NCBI GenBank assembly: GCA_022560025.1
Contig: JAFISE010000003.1
Coordinates: 251,262-315,261, forward strand
From: Stagonosporopsis chrysanthemi
Lineage: Eukaryota > Ascomycota > Dothideomycetes > Pleosporales > Didymellaceae
Direction: 5' to 3'
DNA: 64,000 nucleotides
Shown: positions 35,247 to 47,278 of the stretch, piece after piece
How positions within the stretch are numbered: position 1 is the first letter of the stretch
Layout: each line of letters opens with the position of its first letter
The notes under the pieces: model-generated
Told to the model about the DNA's origin: nothing
Database searches by the model: none
What the model saw: only the letters and a program-made list of their open reading frames with translations
Made by a program: the position numbers and the translations under genes

Positions 35247-38200
35247 ATGTCTCTAGGCCATGCCCGCCAGCGTTCGAATTCGGCAAAGGGCTCCTCAATC
35301 CGCTCAGACGTCAAGTTCCAGATACCAACTCCGAGCATAACTCCACAAAACGACGAATTCGCCTTCCAGCCATGCGCCGCAACCGCATCGTTTCTACTGT
35401 ATGCGCAAGGGAATGTCATTTACTGCCTCCACCATGATACACTGGCGATCGAGAGAAAATTTGAAAGACATAGAGAGGATGTTTCGTGGATTTCGACAGA
35501 CAACGTCAGCGAGCGCGGAGCCGGTCGATTAGTTCTGAGCTATGACACCGGCTCAACAGCCATAGTGTGGGATTTGTTGACTGGCGATGAGGTTGCACGG
35601 TTCGCCTCGTATGAGCAGATAAGAGTTGCGACATGGATGAGGAATGGCAATGTTGCGTTTGGTGAGTGCTGACGGCGCCGGCCGTGACTGACCCAAACTT
35701 GTGCTGACGATGCCACAGGCAACGCGCAGGGCAACATCATTCTGTTCGAGCCCTCGACTTCTGAGCATCTCTCTGCAAGGACCATTTTCGACCCTATTAC
35801 TGCTCTTGCGCCAGCTTCAGACTGCCGCACGTTTGCAATTGGGTAGGGTTTAGTCGAAAGACGAGCGAACTTCGCTAATGGCGCGCAGTTACCACAATGG
35901 GTCAATTCTTATCGCAACACTACAGCCGTCGTTCACCATTCTGCATACTCTCACCACTCCAAGAATACCCTCCCCTATTGCGGGGCTAGCTTGGCATGGC
36001 TCTTCTTCGAAGCAAAAGTCAGAGATGCTCGCCGCTCAAGCATCAGACGGTGACCTTAGAGTGTGGAGTGTCCCAAAGGGCTCACATGGTGCTGATGCAC
36101 CTTGCGTGATTCGTGTGCTTAACAAATCCGACCAGAGAGAACCCGGCCCCTGCTGGTTCTCGTGGTCAAAGAACGGTCGAATCGTGCAATACACTGAGGG
36201 GTGCGTGTTGACTTTTTTTAGGTGAACTCTCATACTGACTATGTCACAGCCAAACATGCGCGTGGGACGTCCGAACAAAGCGAGTCACATACGAAACTGT
36301 CCCGACAACGCAGGACATTGCAGCGATTTGTAGCTACGGCGCTACTGCGACTCTGTTCACACTCGGTCATAATTACAGTGTACAGCAATATGATCTAAAC
36401 CCCAGCGGCCAGCCAGCTATGGTTGCTAACGTTCAGCATGCACCTGCGAACACGCCTCCATCGCCCCCAGTCTCCCTGGACGAACAGCGGGAGATACAGC
36501 TGCAGATTGAAGAGGAGCCCGTCACAGCACATCTAGTGACAGCGCATCCGATCAAGTCTGTACCCCAGGTTTTTCTTGCTTCGGAAGCAAGTGAGGACGA
36601 GGATGCCGTGATGTCACCACTTCAAAAGATTGCGAACGAGCTGGTCGAGCTCGAGGAAGAGCGTCGGGATCGGGTTGGCCCATTGAGCCCAGTCTCAAGT
36701 CGTGCATCAGCGAGCTCGCGCTCTTCTGGAGGCAGCGGGCGCCAGGCACGTTACCGCTACGACCGACCTACGTGGGGCACAGCCCGCTCGTCGAGGAGCA
36801 CAGCTTCTGGCGCTTCTGGCACGATCTTCTCCTCTGGCGAGTCTTCGTTTGCGGCAGGCGCATCGCAGGCCAGCGTGTCCATTCGTTCTGGAACTTCGGC
36901 TGCAGCTTCCTCACGCTACGGCTCATCTGCTCTGCGCAAAGAAGTCATGCGTAGCCCAGAAGAAGCGGAGAAGAATCAGAAGATGGACCTCTTCCCGTTC
37001 ACCAAAGCCAGACTCGCTGATGTTCCCTTCCGACCTACTGAGCTTGGCCCTGAGCGTACACCCCATGATCTGAGGCGAAACTTACTGAAGGTCGTCTTTG
37101 GATGGGAAAATGACATTGACGAGCTCATACGTGATGAACTTGCGCGTCACAAGCCCGGGTCAGCTGCGGCTGTTCTGCTGTCGAAGTGGCTGGGCGACTT
37201 GGGAGCTGATGTCATGGCGTCCATGATCGGTTCCGAGTCAATGACCTCATCCGACTGGATGTTACTCGCGTTGAGTAACATGGGTCAAGGGTCTCAGAAG
37301 AAGGTGGGAGAGGCGTTTGTGCAGCGACTACTCGAGAAGGGCGACATCCATCCGGCTGTTGCCATTTTGCTTGGATTAGGTGAACAGAATGATGCCATCG
37401 AGGTTTACGTCTCGCAGAAGCACTACATGGAGGCAGTTCTGCTGACTTGCCTGATGTTCCCTACAGATTGGCAGAGGCAATCGTTCCTCGTCCGGAAGTG
37501 GGGAGAAGCTGCGGTTGCCAAAGGCAAGGCGGAGTTGGCAGTCCGGTGCTTCTCCTGCATGGGACTGGAGACAACGGAGCCATGGTTCTCTCCACGAGCA
37601 CAGGATGCTGTTTTCTCTGCACAGAAGCAGGCTCTTTTAGGCTCCCAGCTCAGTCCACCGTTGTCGCCTCCCAGTGTGGGCAGCAGCAGAGTTGCTGCTC
37701 GTATGGCATCTCTCAAGCTTGTCACGGACTTCTCTCGTGGTCCTCAGCCAAGACAAATCGTCCGTGGAGATGACGACGGGCGGACCCCGATCGTCGCTGG
37801 TGCAACCCCTATTGCAGAATCAGCAATAACACCCGCTGTCGGTACCAATGGTTGGATCGGCCGCAGCTCTACTCGGGACAGATCTTTAGAGCCTTCTTCG
37901 GCACGGACTGCAACTCCTGGGGCGTATGGAAGGAAACGAATGCCGTCACGGTCGGATGCTGGCCGCTCAGCAACAACTAATGAAAGTCTGGCTACCCTCG
38001 CCATTCCCGATCGTGGACAGCGGGCAGATTCAAAACCCAGAACCGCTGTTGACAACATTGGCCGCGAGGCCGAGACTCTTCCGTTTTCCACCAGACGAGC
38101 AACTTCTGGAGGCAATGCCAACGACCTTATGCTGTCAGCGTCTACATTTGCCAATATCAAGCCTGATGATCATCTACCCTCCCCAGCAGTTGGCGTGTTC

Positions 38201-40360
38201 GACGCATACAAAGAGAAGAAGACCGTTTCGCGTACTAGCTCCCGCAGCCGAAACCAGAGGGATCTTCACCTGGCCATGGATGCGACTGTTGTAGAGACTG
38301 GACCAAGCACGCACTGCTCCAACAACCTGAGCCCACCCCTGACTGACGCCAGCTTGAAGAGCGCCAAAGCACGCAGCATCGATCAGTACATTAGCAGTCT
38401 TGACGAGGCCAATTACTTCACCCGCGAGCATGTCGACTCGAAGCCTGAAGAGAGGCCCGCCTCCCGCACAGCAAGGACACGAAGTCGCACTCGCGATGGG
38501 TCACAAGGTCGGGGACGCGCAGACGTTCGATACATTCGACCTGCCAAACGATCCCCATCCTCCCCGGTGCCTATGTCCCACGAGGATGCTGGCGTGACCA
38601 CCATGAAGGAAGCTGCCACAAACACAGAGGCATACGACGATGAGCGATTCTACAGGGACCTCACTTCCCCCGTAGCTACAGAATCAGTTGCAAGCACCCG
38701 CAGGGCACGCAGCCGCGCACGATATGGCACCAGCAAGTCTAGGGCCTCTTCCAAGACTGCAACTCGCGCTGAGTCTCCTGAAGGCGTGCATGTCCGTAGC
38801 CGTAATGCTAGCCGCGCCTCGAGCCGCCACCCTACCACTGACCGTGGTCGCAGTGGCATGCGCGGCGACCGCTCCCCCGAGTCCCCTCAGTCAATGCGAG
38901 CAGAAGAACTGAACGGCAGCGCAGAAATCAGCTCTTCGCGTCCTCGCCAACGCAGTTCCAGTCGGCAGGCGCGAGACCGCTCAATCAGCAGAAGACCTAC
39001 ACCTGCTGTTCGCGGACCGAGTCTAACCCGTCAACATGTACGTACTGGTTCGCCTGACTCAATTTCGTCAAGTCTGCAGGGCGGCTCTCGGTCGCGTCCA
39101 CTTGCTCGTACCAGAAAGGAGCTTGCAGCGCAGGAGCTAGCTGCCCGTAGGTTGTCGTTGGCTCGTCGACCTTCAGCACCGTCTATCCCTCACCCCGAGG
39201 ATCTCACGTTCAGACCTCTGTCTGGTGGGCGCTCCAACACGGACGACATGCTCAACTCCATTGCGATGTATCAAGATCCTATCCAGCGAAGCCACACAGC
39301 CGACCCAATCAATAAGCCAGTGAATCGGTTCTTGGCCAAGGGCACCTCCACGCCTTCTGTGCCCATCGGACTTCCTGCCAACCCTCGCGCTATGAGGCAT
39401 CCACGATACATCTCTGCCGAGCCAGAAGAAGACATTCCTGATGTGCCTGTCATCCCGCAGAACATGTATGCGCAGGCACCACAGCAGGAGAAGGAAGACG
39501 ATGTCGGCCCTCTTCTACCGGCGACGACATTTTTACCATCGACCACGTTCGGCCAGCCTACAGGCCTGCCCCGCTCGGCCTCTGCACCACCGCAGGAGAT
39601 GCTATTGCCAAATGCTTTTCCTGGTGTGGGCAGACGTCCATCTTTGAATGGAGCGCGCGGTCATGTAAGGATGAACTCTCCACCTGAGATCTTGCCGCAA
39701 TCCAACTACAAGCGTTTCAGCCCTCCCTCCATCAGGAACAGTATCGACGGCGTGAACAACGAGACTCAGGTAATCATCTTTGAGGAAGAGGACGTTGCAC
39801 CGCCCGTCCTGGCTCAACTTCAACACTTGGGTGCTCCACCGCCACCTCCGCCACCGCCCCCACCGCCGTTCGCTGTTGGCGCCAGCACTCCCAATGGCGT
39901 CAGTATTGTCAATGTTGGTATTGAAGAGCCACAGCGGGTGTCTCCTACCAACCTGTCCTCCGCTGCGTCTCCGCAAAGCCACCGACGAGGTCGTGGCAGT
40001 GTCAGTGAGAACCTGGGCTCAACTTTTAGACGCGTCACAGACCGCATGCGCAGCACAAGCAGATCCGGCCACCGATCCCCGCCAGCCATGCGCACGGACG
40101 GAATTGCTCCATATGAGAGCGTCCCTGACTACACCTACTCTCGCACCACGACCCTCTCACCAAGCGAAGGCAACAACATCGACTCATACTTCAATAACAT
40201 GTCGCCGCCACCACCACCCCCGGTCCAGCCCTGGGAGCAAGTCGTCCCTCCCAATGATGAGCAGGCGTTTTACAGGCACCCCAAGGAAGTGCGCGCCAAT
40301 ATGCCACCTGAGACACTGCAAGCAGGCGTGTACAAGCCCGAGGCGACACCTATGATTTAA
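35247..40360 (+). CDS. WD40-repeat protein with helical middle and long disordered tail, 1653 aa
   Basis: Four exons (35247-35661, 35719-35842, 35889-36200, 36250-40360; introns 57, 46 and 49 bp) encode 1653 aa. About residues 25-390 look like a WD40 propeller (TAIVWDLLTGDEVARF, GDLRVWSVPKG, CAWDVRTKRVTYET). Residues ~540-775 are helical and TPR-like (VFGWENDIDELIRDEL, HPAVAILLGLGEQNDAIEVY, DWQRQSFLVRKWGEAA), similar in style to the propeller-plus-TPR layout of Gemin5-like proteins. The remaining ~880 residues are disordered. They include an Arg/Ser-rich zone (~1020-1257) with SR-like dipeptides and polyproline runs near 1478 and towards the C-terminus. I do not recognise a specific orthologue. 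A scaffold or RNA-linked role is possible but unproven. Confidence 0.82.
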
Positions 40361-41153
40361 GAACTTTCACACCACGTAATTGCATCACCCAGAAACGACA
40401 TAACGACATCTCCTTCTTACAATCTCTCATCTACTCGGTAGCATAACCATCGGAGCGCAGCATCATTACCATTACCATTCCCTTGCAGTAGCGTTAGCGG
40501 CCCTTTTCGTCTTCTTAAGACTTGGACGGAGGAAACCATACACGCCTCCAGCGCTTCACGGCGGAAATTGTCGATACCCTTTCTTTCTTCTCTTTTGGCC
40601 GTGAGACTTCGGTCCGCCGCGCTTCTTGTTTTGCGAATGCTTTGTGGACTTTTGATCATGCGTTGATTAACGAATTGGGAATACGTGGAGGACTTGATGA
40701 AGGAGGACGGTTATAAAGATTAAGAGCAGGACAACGTTTGATACTATTCTAATGTACACTTTTTTGCCGACATTCCGTGTCTTCATTTCATTCTGTTGCT
40801 TGCTGAAAATTGTGCCTCTCGCTCGTCGTGTCTTGCGACTGGATTGGCCTTACGTTTGTTTACCCACAGCGACTACACGAAGATGAATCAAGATCAGACG
40901 GCGGGCCTCGCGGCCAAAAGTGCTTCCTTTCTACTGCACTGTCTCTATCGTAGCTATGTTTGGCTTGCAGCAGTATTCGAGTCTGCCAATAGATATCTCC
41001 GCTCTGCGCTACCTCTCCGCACGCTGTCCTTATGTGCTAGGTATGCCAGGCGCTTCCTCCAAGGGCGCACGTCCGGTACCAGTACGGAGCGCAGGAGCGG
41101 CTCCCATCGCCGACCCGGCCTTGTGAATCGTTGGTCTTCTGCCAACACAGTCT
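40361..41153. other. Convergent 3' region, WD40 gene / rrp42
   Basis: About 790 bp. An open frame from 40796 or 40882 runs on the plus strand into the antisense of rrp42. It has no recognisable motif and was not called a gene. Confidence 0.45.
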
Positions 41154-42268
41154 TCACCCTACCTCAATCCCTGCCAGCGCCCCTATCACTTCCTCCGCAA
41201 CTCCACCCCGCTCTACCACCATCCTGCTCACCTGACTGACCAAGCTCCGCTTCAGCCCGCCCCGCGGTGGCGTCCACACCCCGCTCGTCGCAAGCAGCTC
41301 CCGCATCGTAAGCGCTTGGGCACTGCTCTCCGGCACCGACCCACCGGTCGCGCTGTTCATGCTGTTTGGGACCGCGGGCGGTGTGAGGTGGGAGGGGGGG
41401 TCGATGGAGCGGATCGAGACAATCTTGGCCGTGCTCGGGCTTGCTTTCGAGCTAGGTGTGGTGGTGCAGGCGATTGCTAGCACGCAGTCGGCGACTGCGA
41501 GTTCCTCCTTGCACGGATCGAAGATTATGTTTTCCCCCACGGCGATGGCGAGGATGATCACGGGGGGTTTGGAGGAGGCGTCGGATTTTGTGTATAGTGG
41601 TGTCGAGGCTGCCCAGTCGTCGTCGAAGAGTGGGTCTTCGTCTTTTTCGGATTTGAGCGCGGGGAGGTGGGTGGTGAGGAGGCCGAGGTGGGTGGTCATG
41701 GAGAGGAGACCGAGGGGGTAGGAGAGGGGAGGCGAGAGGAGGAGGATCTAGTGTTGCTGATTAGTGAGAGTTGTGTTTGGGCGGCGAATTAACGTACGTC
41801 GATGTAGAGTTTCCAATGAAATCGCCTGTTGATGTATAGGCGGTCTTTCAGCTCTCCACTCGCAAGCAGACTCTCCGTGAGCATAGAAGCAAGGAACACG
41901 GGCAGGGCGTCATCGTCGCGAAACCCAGGCACCTCGACGCTCATATCGATCCAGCCGTTCTGGCCCTGTCCTGCGCCGTCACTGTCCGCGCCATTCATAG
42001 CCACATCCTCCTGCTCGCCTAGCACAGGCCGCTGCGGCGTCTTCTCCACCTCAGCCTTGACGCCTACGAGCGCCTCAGTGCCGTCTTCAAGCGCAATGCG
42101 CGCGCTGCCATTCGCATTAGGAAGGACATCGTACTCGGCGCGCATGGAGCGAAAGTCGCGCGGGCCCTTTGTGACATCGAGGCGCAAAGGCGGGTCCTGG
42201 CTCAGCGTGGAACGCAGAAAGGACAGCTCGGCGGGCGAGAGATTGACGAGGGTAGCCTGGGGCGGCAT
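41154..42268 (-). CDS. rrp42: Exosome ring subunit Rrp42 (RNase PH-like)
   Basis: One of the six RNase PH-fold subunits that form the ring of the RNA exosome, which trims and degrades RNA in nucleus and cytoplasm. Two exons (41798-42268 and 41154-41747; intron 50 bp) give 354 aa. Typical points are LSPAELSFLRSTL at the start, the LDVTKGPRDFRSM segment, GSARIALEDGTEALVGVKAEV and, across the intron, HWKLYID-ILLLS. As in other eukaryotic ring proteins, catalysis is not expected. The protein is longer than yeast Rrp42 because of low-complexity insertions, for example EEDVAMNGADSDGAG-like sequence between the two halves of the fold. Confidence 0.92.
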
Positions 42269-43712
42269 GGCGGGCGGTTGTCGTTGCTGGGTTGTCTGGT
42301 GAAGCTTGAACTTTTGTTGCGAGGCTGCGGTGGGGCTGGCGAATCAGCAGCGTCATGCTCCGATGGAGAACATCAATGTCTGCGACGTGATGCGACGCGT
42401 TATCACGAGGTTTCTGTGAGCTTTGAATACAGTTCATAGAACTATTGACGTGGAGACGATCTGGTCGTGAATCCATTTCGTAGTTCTAGTCGATGACAAG
42501 GCATTGCATGAGCTGCAAAGCAGCTTACTGCACTCCGCGACCCAGAGCGTTGTTCTCCATGTCTATATGATAATCTGACTTGAGTGTGTCCAATGACAGA
42601 AATTTCATATCGCTGCGTGAAGTACTAAAATATTGAGTCGAAGCGCTGGTGGACGTGATTTTATCGACTCAAGATGCAACCTCGATACAATCGCCAACGT
42701 TCTCTGTACCATTCGATGGCAAGCTGACGTTGCGAGTAGTGGCTCGTCAGATACCTTGAGATTTGCGAAATCCGAGTTCCTGCTCGTGATGAAGAATCAG
42801 TCTAAGGCGAGAAGCTGGCCTCGGCGACTGGTAGGATATATCGGAAAACCAGGACAAGGTCCTCCTGCCCAGGAGGACGCACAGAGAGCCAGAGACGCCC
42901 GATACCTTCGACAGATGACGCTTCATCGAACCCAACCATTCTGAAAGGCCACCGATACGGAGCTCGGACGCGACGTGGGAATCCCTTCCTCAGCCTGGTG
43001 TCAAGTCGTATCGAACGGAACGGCGTCTCGCTCACAAGCAGCGACGTCTAGACAGGGCTCGAATGCCGTTAAGCTATCTCTACCATAACAAATTATCTCC
43101 GCTTCGAAAGGGAGATCGACCTGATTTTAATTGGTAACGACATAAGAGAGTACAAATACAGGGGTCGGAAGAAGCGGTCAACACAGGTTGAACAAGCACC
43201 TCTATACCTCTGCATCCCAAATTAAATTCCTAGGTCAGAAGTGTCAGAAGTGTCAGAAGTTACCGGTCTCTGACTGCACTGACAGCGCAGGGACATACGA
43301 GGGCATGCCAGTCCAGTGGTGGGCGGCAAGTACTACATACGCTGCGCGCATCACCAGAGGCCTCTGTCATAGATCATACATCCTCAAGACAAGAGGGCGC
43401 TACATTTGTTATCTCGGTGATGTTCAGTAAGCGCCCCATGCTTCGATGACTCAGTAGAAGACTTGTGGTAACGTGAATACCCTCAGCTATCCGTACATTG
43501 CGACTCAGAGTACGCTCTGGAGGTTGCGGACATCGGAGAGATGACCGGGGTTGGGTGTGAAGGACCAATGAAGTCACCGCCGTTAGCGGCAGGCAGAAAG
43601 CCGAAGCGGTCACTGTCGGTTGATGAACCCTGCAACATTTCGAGGGCAGACAGCTCGACCGACGCTCTTAACCTTTACACTCCTTCACCAGGCCTGCAAT
43701 ACTCCCACCACC
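42269..43712. promoter_or_regulatory. Divergent intergenic region, rrp42 / BCAT
   Basis: About 1.4 kb between divergent genes. It contains a perfect 9-bp triple repeat at 43234-43260. No gene or tRNA cloverleaf could be supported. A branched-chain aminotransferase promoter would be expected near 43600-43712. Confidence 0.5.
43234..43260. repeat. 9-bp tandem repeat, three perfect copies
   Basis: GTCAGAAGT is repeated three times without mismatch at 43234-43242, 43243-43251 and 43252-43260, about 450 bp upstream of the aminotransferase start. Confidence 0.9.
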
Positions 43713-45120
43713 ATGTTGCAGCAAAGATCGTCGCGATTGTTCTCGTCCCTCACCCATTGCGCCTTCCGCTCGACAGCAGCGCCGCTCAGCGCATCGCTGC
43801 GATGTCGGACTCAGCGACCGTACAGCATCCATGCTGATGCCTCTGTCGGCAACAAGATCCAGGATATCGACCCGACGAAGCTCAGCATCACACGGACGAC
43901 CTCGCCGAAGGACCTGCTGCCCCCGGAAGACCTCATCTTCGGCCGCAACTTCACAGGTAGAGACTGAGATGGTGTTACAGCCACGTAGATGGCTAACGAA
44001 CGGTGCAGATCACATGCTCTCGCTGGAATGGACAGCGTCAGAAGGATGGCTGCCAGCACGCATTACACCGTATCAAAACCTGAGTCTCGATCCAGCTACC
44101 TGTGTGTTCCATTATGCGTTCGAGTGCTTCGAGGGCATGAAGGCGTACAAGGATAAGAGCGGCAACATCAGGCTGTTCAGGCCGGACAGGAATATGGCTC
44201 GTCTGAACGGCTCGTCTGCACGCATCGCGCTGCCCAACTTTGACCCCGATGCGATGATTGACCTCATTGGCAAATTCGTCAAGGAGGACGCCCGCTTTAT
44301 CCCCGAGTACGCTCCACGACGTCAAATACAAACTTAAAAACTGATGGAAATCTAGTACCCGTGGATACTCGCTCTACCTTCGCCCTACCATGATTGGCAC
44401 CCAGCGCACCCTCGGCGTCGGCCCCCCGGCCTCGGCGCTCCTCTACGTTATTGCCTCACCTGTCGGCCCATACTACCCGACCGGCTTCAAGGCCGTATCA
44501 CTCGAGGCCACCGATTACGCTGTGCGCGCATGGCCCGGCGGTGTCGGCGACAAGAAGCTCGGTGCCAACTACGCGCCATGCATTGTGCCACAGATGCAGG
44601 CTGCCAGCCGCGGATTCCACCAGAACCTGTGGCTGTTTGGCGAGGAGGAGTACGTCACGGAGGTTGGCACAATGAACCTGTTCGCTGCGATCAAGAACAA
44701 GGAGACCGGCAAGCCGGAGCTGCTCACCGCGCCGCTCGACGGCACCATTCTCGAGGGTGTCACGCGAGACTCGATCCTGGGCCTTGCACGTGAGCGCCTG
44801 GAGCCCAAGGGCTGGAATATTCTCGAGAAGAAATTCACAATGAAGGGCATTGCCGATGCGGCCGACGAGGGCCGCATGATGGAGGTCTTTGGTGCTGGCA
44901 CGGCTGCGATTGTCAGCCCTGTGCGCAAGATCAGCTGGAAGGGCCGTCTTGTCGACTGTGGTCTCGAGGACCACATCGAGGCTGGGCCAATTGCTCTGCA
45001 GATGAAGGAATGGATGGAGGCTATCCAGTACGGCGACGAGGATCACCCCTGGAGGTAAGACGAGTCGCTGCACCTGAGACGATCATGATGCTAACTCTTC
45101 ACAGCTACAAGGTCATCTAA
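43713..45120 (+). CDS. Branched-chain amino-acid aminotransferase, mitochondrial
   Basis: Class IV PLP enzyme that transfers the amino group of Leu, Ile and Val to 2-oxoglutarate, in either direction. Four exons (43713-43956, 44009-44306, 44356-45054, 45105-45120; introns 52, 49 and 50 bp) give 418 aa. The start at 43713 gives a classic mitochondrial presequence (MLQQRSSRLFSSLTHCAFRS). Family motifs include FHYAFECFEGMKAYK, RLNGSSARIALP, LYLRPTMIGTQRTLGV and the PLP-lysine region GVGDKKLGANYAPC (about residue 244). EVGTMNLF and GTAAIVSPV follow in the expected order. The last exon is a mere 16 nt and adds SYKVI and the stop. It uses the same pathway as the E2 gene 18 kb away. Confidence 0.95.
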
Positions 45121-45587
45121 ACTCGCGGTTCTGTGGGCGGCCATCTCAAAATTGTGGTTGTTGATCTAGACTATATGGCAAAAGACATGGAAGAAGTAGA
45201 GGGTAAAGGGCAGACGCGTCTGTCTTGTGTACAACACGTAGAGCTGCGTGTGGGCGGCGGTCTTTGATTACATTTGCATGCAATTGAGCACAGTGAACGG
45301 TTCCATGTTTCGGTCCTGTAGTGTCTTGTGGTCGCGCCAATAGCGTCGTGTCTGGCTGACTCCTCGCTTGGCTGGGCTGTTGACGTCCTGTCGATCGCGT
45401 CTCCGCTTATGCAAGGGCCATGCGCACCGCCAACCTCCCACCTTGGAAGCTGTCTCGCGTCCCAATCCGGTACCACGACACCACGTCCCCACCAGCGCTC
45501 CCCGTTGCCTGCCAGCTGCGCAACCGCCGTCGCCGGTCAGACCTCCGTGAGACATCCCACACGACAACGCGACCGCACTCCTTTGCA
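45121..45587. promoter_or_regulatory. Intergenic, BCAT / mitochondrial HMG gene
   Basis: A 467-bp gap between genes on the same strand. It holds the BCAT 3' UTR and the HMG gene promoter. The frame of the HMG gene is open upstream to 45420, but the mitochondrial presequence begins only at 45588. Confidence 0.5.
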
Positions 45588-46650
45588 ATGCTGGCCCGTG
45601 GTGCGCTCTGCCGCTTGGCGGCTGGGGTGCCGAAACAAGCTGCCCACAACCTTCCCAAGCTCGCATCGCTCGTCCAAGCTGCGCGCGCCGGCTACGCTCT
45701 GCCCCTTCGCACTCTTTCGCACGCCTCGCAGCTTCAGATTCGCTCGTATGCCACCAAGGAGCCCACCGACACGATCAAGAAGGCCGTCAAGACCAAAGCA
45801 GCTGCGGGCAAGTCGGTGAAGAAGACGACGACCGCAAAGAAGCCTGCCGCAAAGAAGCTTGCCGCAAAGAAGCCCGTAAAGAAGGCTGCGCCAAAGAAGG
45901 CCAAGAAGAAGGCTGCCTTGAAGAAGAAGCCTGCCAGCAAGCCCAAGAAGGTGCTCACAGACGAGGAGAAGGAGAAGAGGGTCATCCGCGATCTGAGACA
46001 GCTCGCCCTTAGAGAGCCTGTCACTCCCAAACGTCTGACTGCCTTTCAAGTTTGGATCCAAGAGGCTTCAAAGGATGTTGAGAAGGGTCAGAGATTCGAC
46101 CTGACCACTACCTCACAAGCATGGAAGGATACCACGCCTGCTGAGCGCGAGGTATGCTCTTCTACCGTGTCGCCCACCACGTACTGACCCCTTCCCAGAA
46201 AATGAACCACTTGGCCGCTCAGCGCAGCGAAGAGCGTAGTGCAGAGTACAAGGCTTGGGTCGAGTCGCACACGCCCGAACAGATCCGCATTGCGAACAAT
46301 GCGCGCTCTAACCTGAGGAGAAGACTCAAGGGAAAGAACGGGGATCGTAAACCTCACCACACCAATCGCATCGTAGATGAGCGTGCTATCAAGCGCCCGC
46401 TTACCGCGTGGGCGTGCTTCTTTGCTGAGCGCCAGACGAGCTCCGACTTCAAGAGCATAGCCGTGCCGGACAGGTCTCGTCTTCTTTCTGGCGAGTGGAA
46501 GGCGCTCAGTGGCGACGAGAAGCAGGTAAGCTGATTCGGCAACTGTATAGAAGAAGCTTAATCTGACTTGATGCACAGCGATTCGTGGATCAGGCTGCGG
46601 CCGACCAGCAGAGATACGCCCGCGAGACTGCTGCTCTAACAAGCGCCTAA
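45588..46650 (+). CDS. Mitochondrial HMG-box DNA-packaging protein (Abf2/TFAM-like)
   Basis: Predicted mitochondrial nucleoid protein. Three exons (45588-46151, 46199-46525, 46579-46650; introns 47 and 53 bp) give 320 aa. The N-terminus is Ala/Arg/Leu-rich without acidic residues (MLARGALCRLAAG), and a possible processing site lies near RSYATK. A Lys/Ala/Pro-rich stretch of about 65 residues follows, resembling a histone H1 tail. Two HMG boxes come next: box 1 at ~145-215 (KRLTAFQVWIQEASKD) and box 2 at ~253-315 (KRPLTAWACFFAERQ..LSGEWKALSGDEKQRF). Two tandem boxes behind a presequence is the Abf2/TFAM arrangement. The long Lys-rich linker is not part of yeast Abf2. Role in mtDNA compaction is inferred from this. 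Confidence 0.88.
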
Positions 46651-47278
46651 GGTCACCACGCAGCACCGGCTACCCCTTTCTCAGCTTTCCTTGGTTTCTT
46701 GGTATGGTGGTGAGATGGATTACAGCGCTCACATGGTGGCAGCATCAATGTATTCTGGCCTAGATGGCGTTTCAGTCGGTTTTTCACGCAGTGTAGTTGG
46801 CGCACCTGGTCCGGACATCAGAGCGCATGTCTTGTCACGCGACGTCTGTAAGGATATGGTATTGTAGCTCTGCTTGTATTTCATGCTTTTACCATACCCT
46901 GATGATCCACCTTACTCGTTGACAATGCGCAGAAACTCGTCCAGGAACTGCCCCTTCATCACGATAACCATTCGTTGTCACTCTTGCCGCGTTACTTACA
47001 GCACTACAGATAACGCGCTAATTAGCTAGCGTTGTGTACACGATATGCGCCTATCACAGCACGATCTCAACGCCTCCCACAGTTCTTATCTCCCCACAGC
47101 ACTTGGAGGAGCTTCCCCAGCTCCAATCTCGTAGGATCGTACTCCGCGCTGATAAGCGAGGGGAAGAGAGATATGGCAGCGTCACTGTGCATACACTTGG
47201 CTCTGAGCTTGCACGCCGTATTTACCGGTCAGGTCGATGCCATGTCTACTTCCTCTCCTCTCTTGTGGAAGCTGAGCC
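46651..47278. promoter_or_regulatory. Intergenic, HMG gene / CLC transporter
   Basis: About 630 bp between genes on the same strand. Presumed 3' UTR and CLC promoter. No gene supported. Confidence 0.5.

Noticed and set aside
42950..43075. Candidate tRNA or small RNA with a TCGAA-containing loop
   Set aside because: No cloverleaf could be folded: acceptor and T arms do not pair at the required spacing on either strand.
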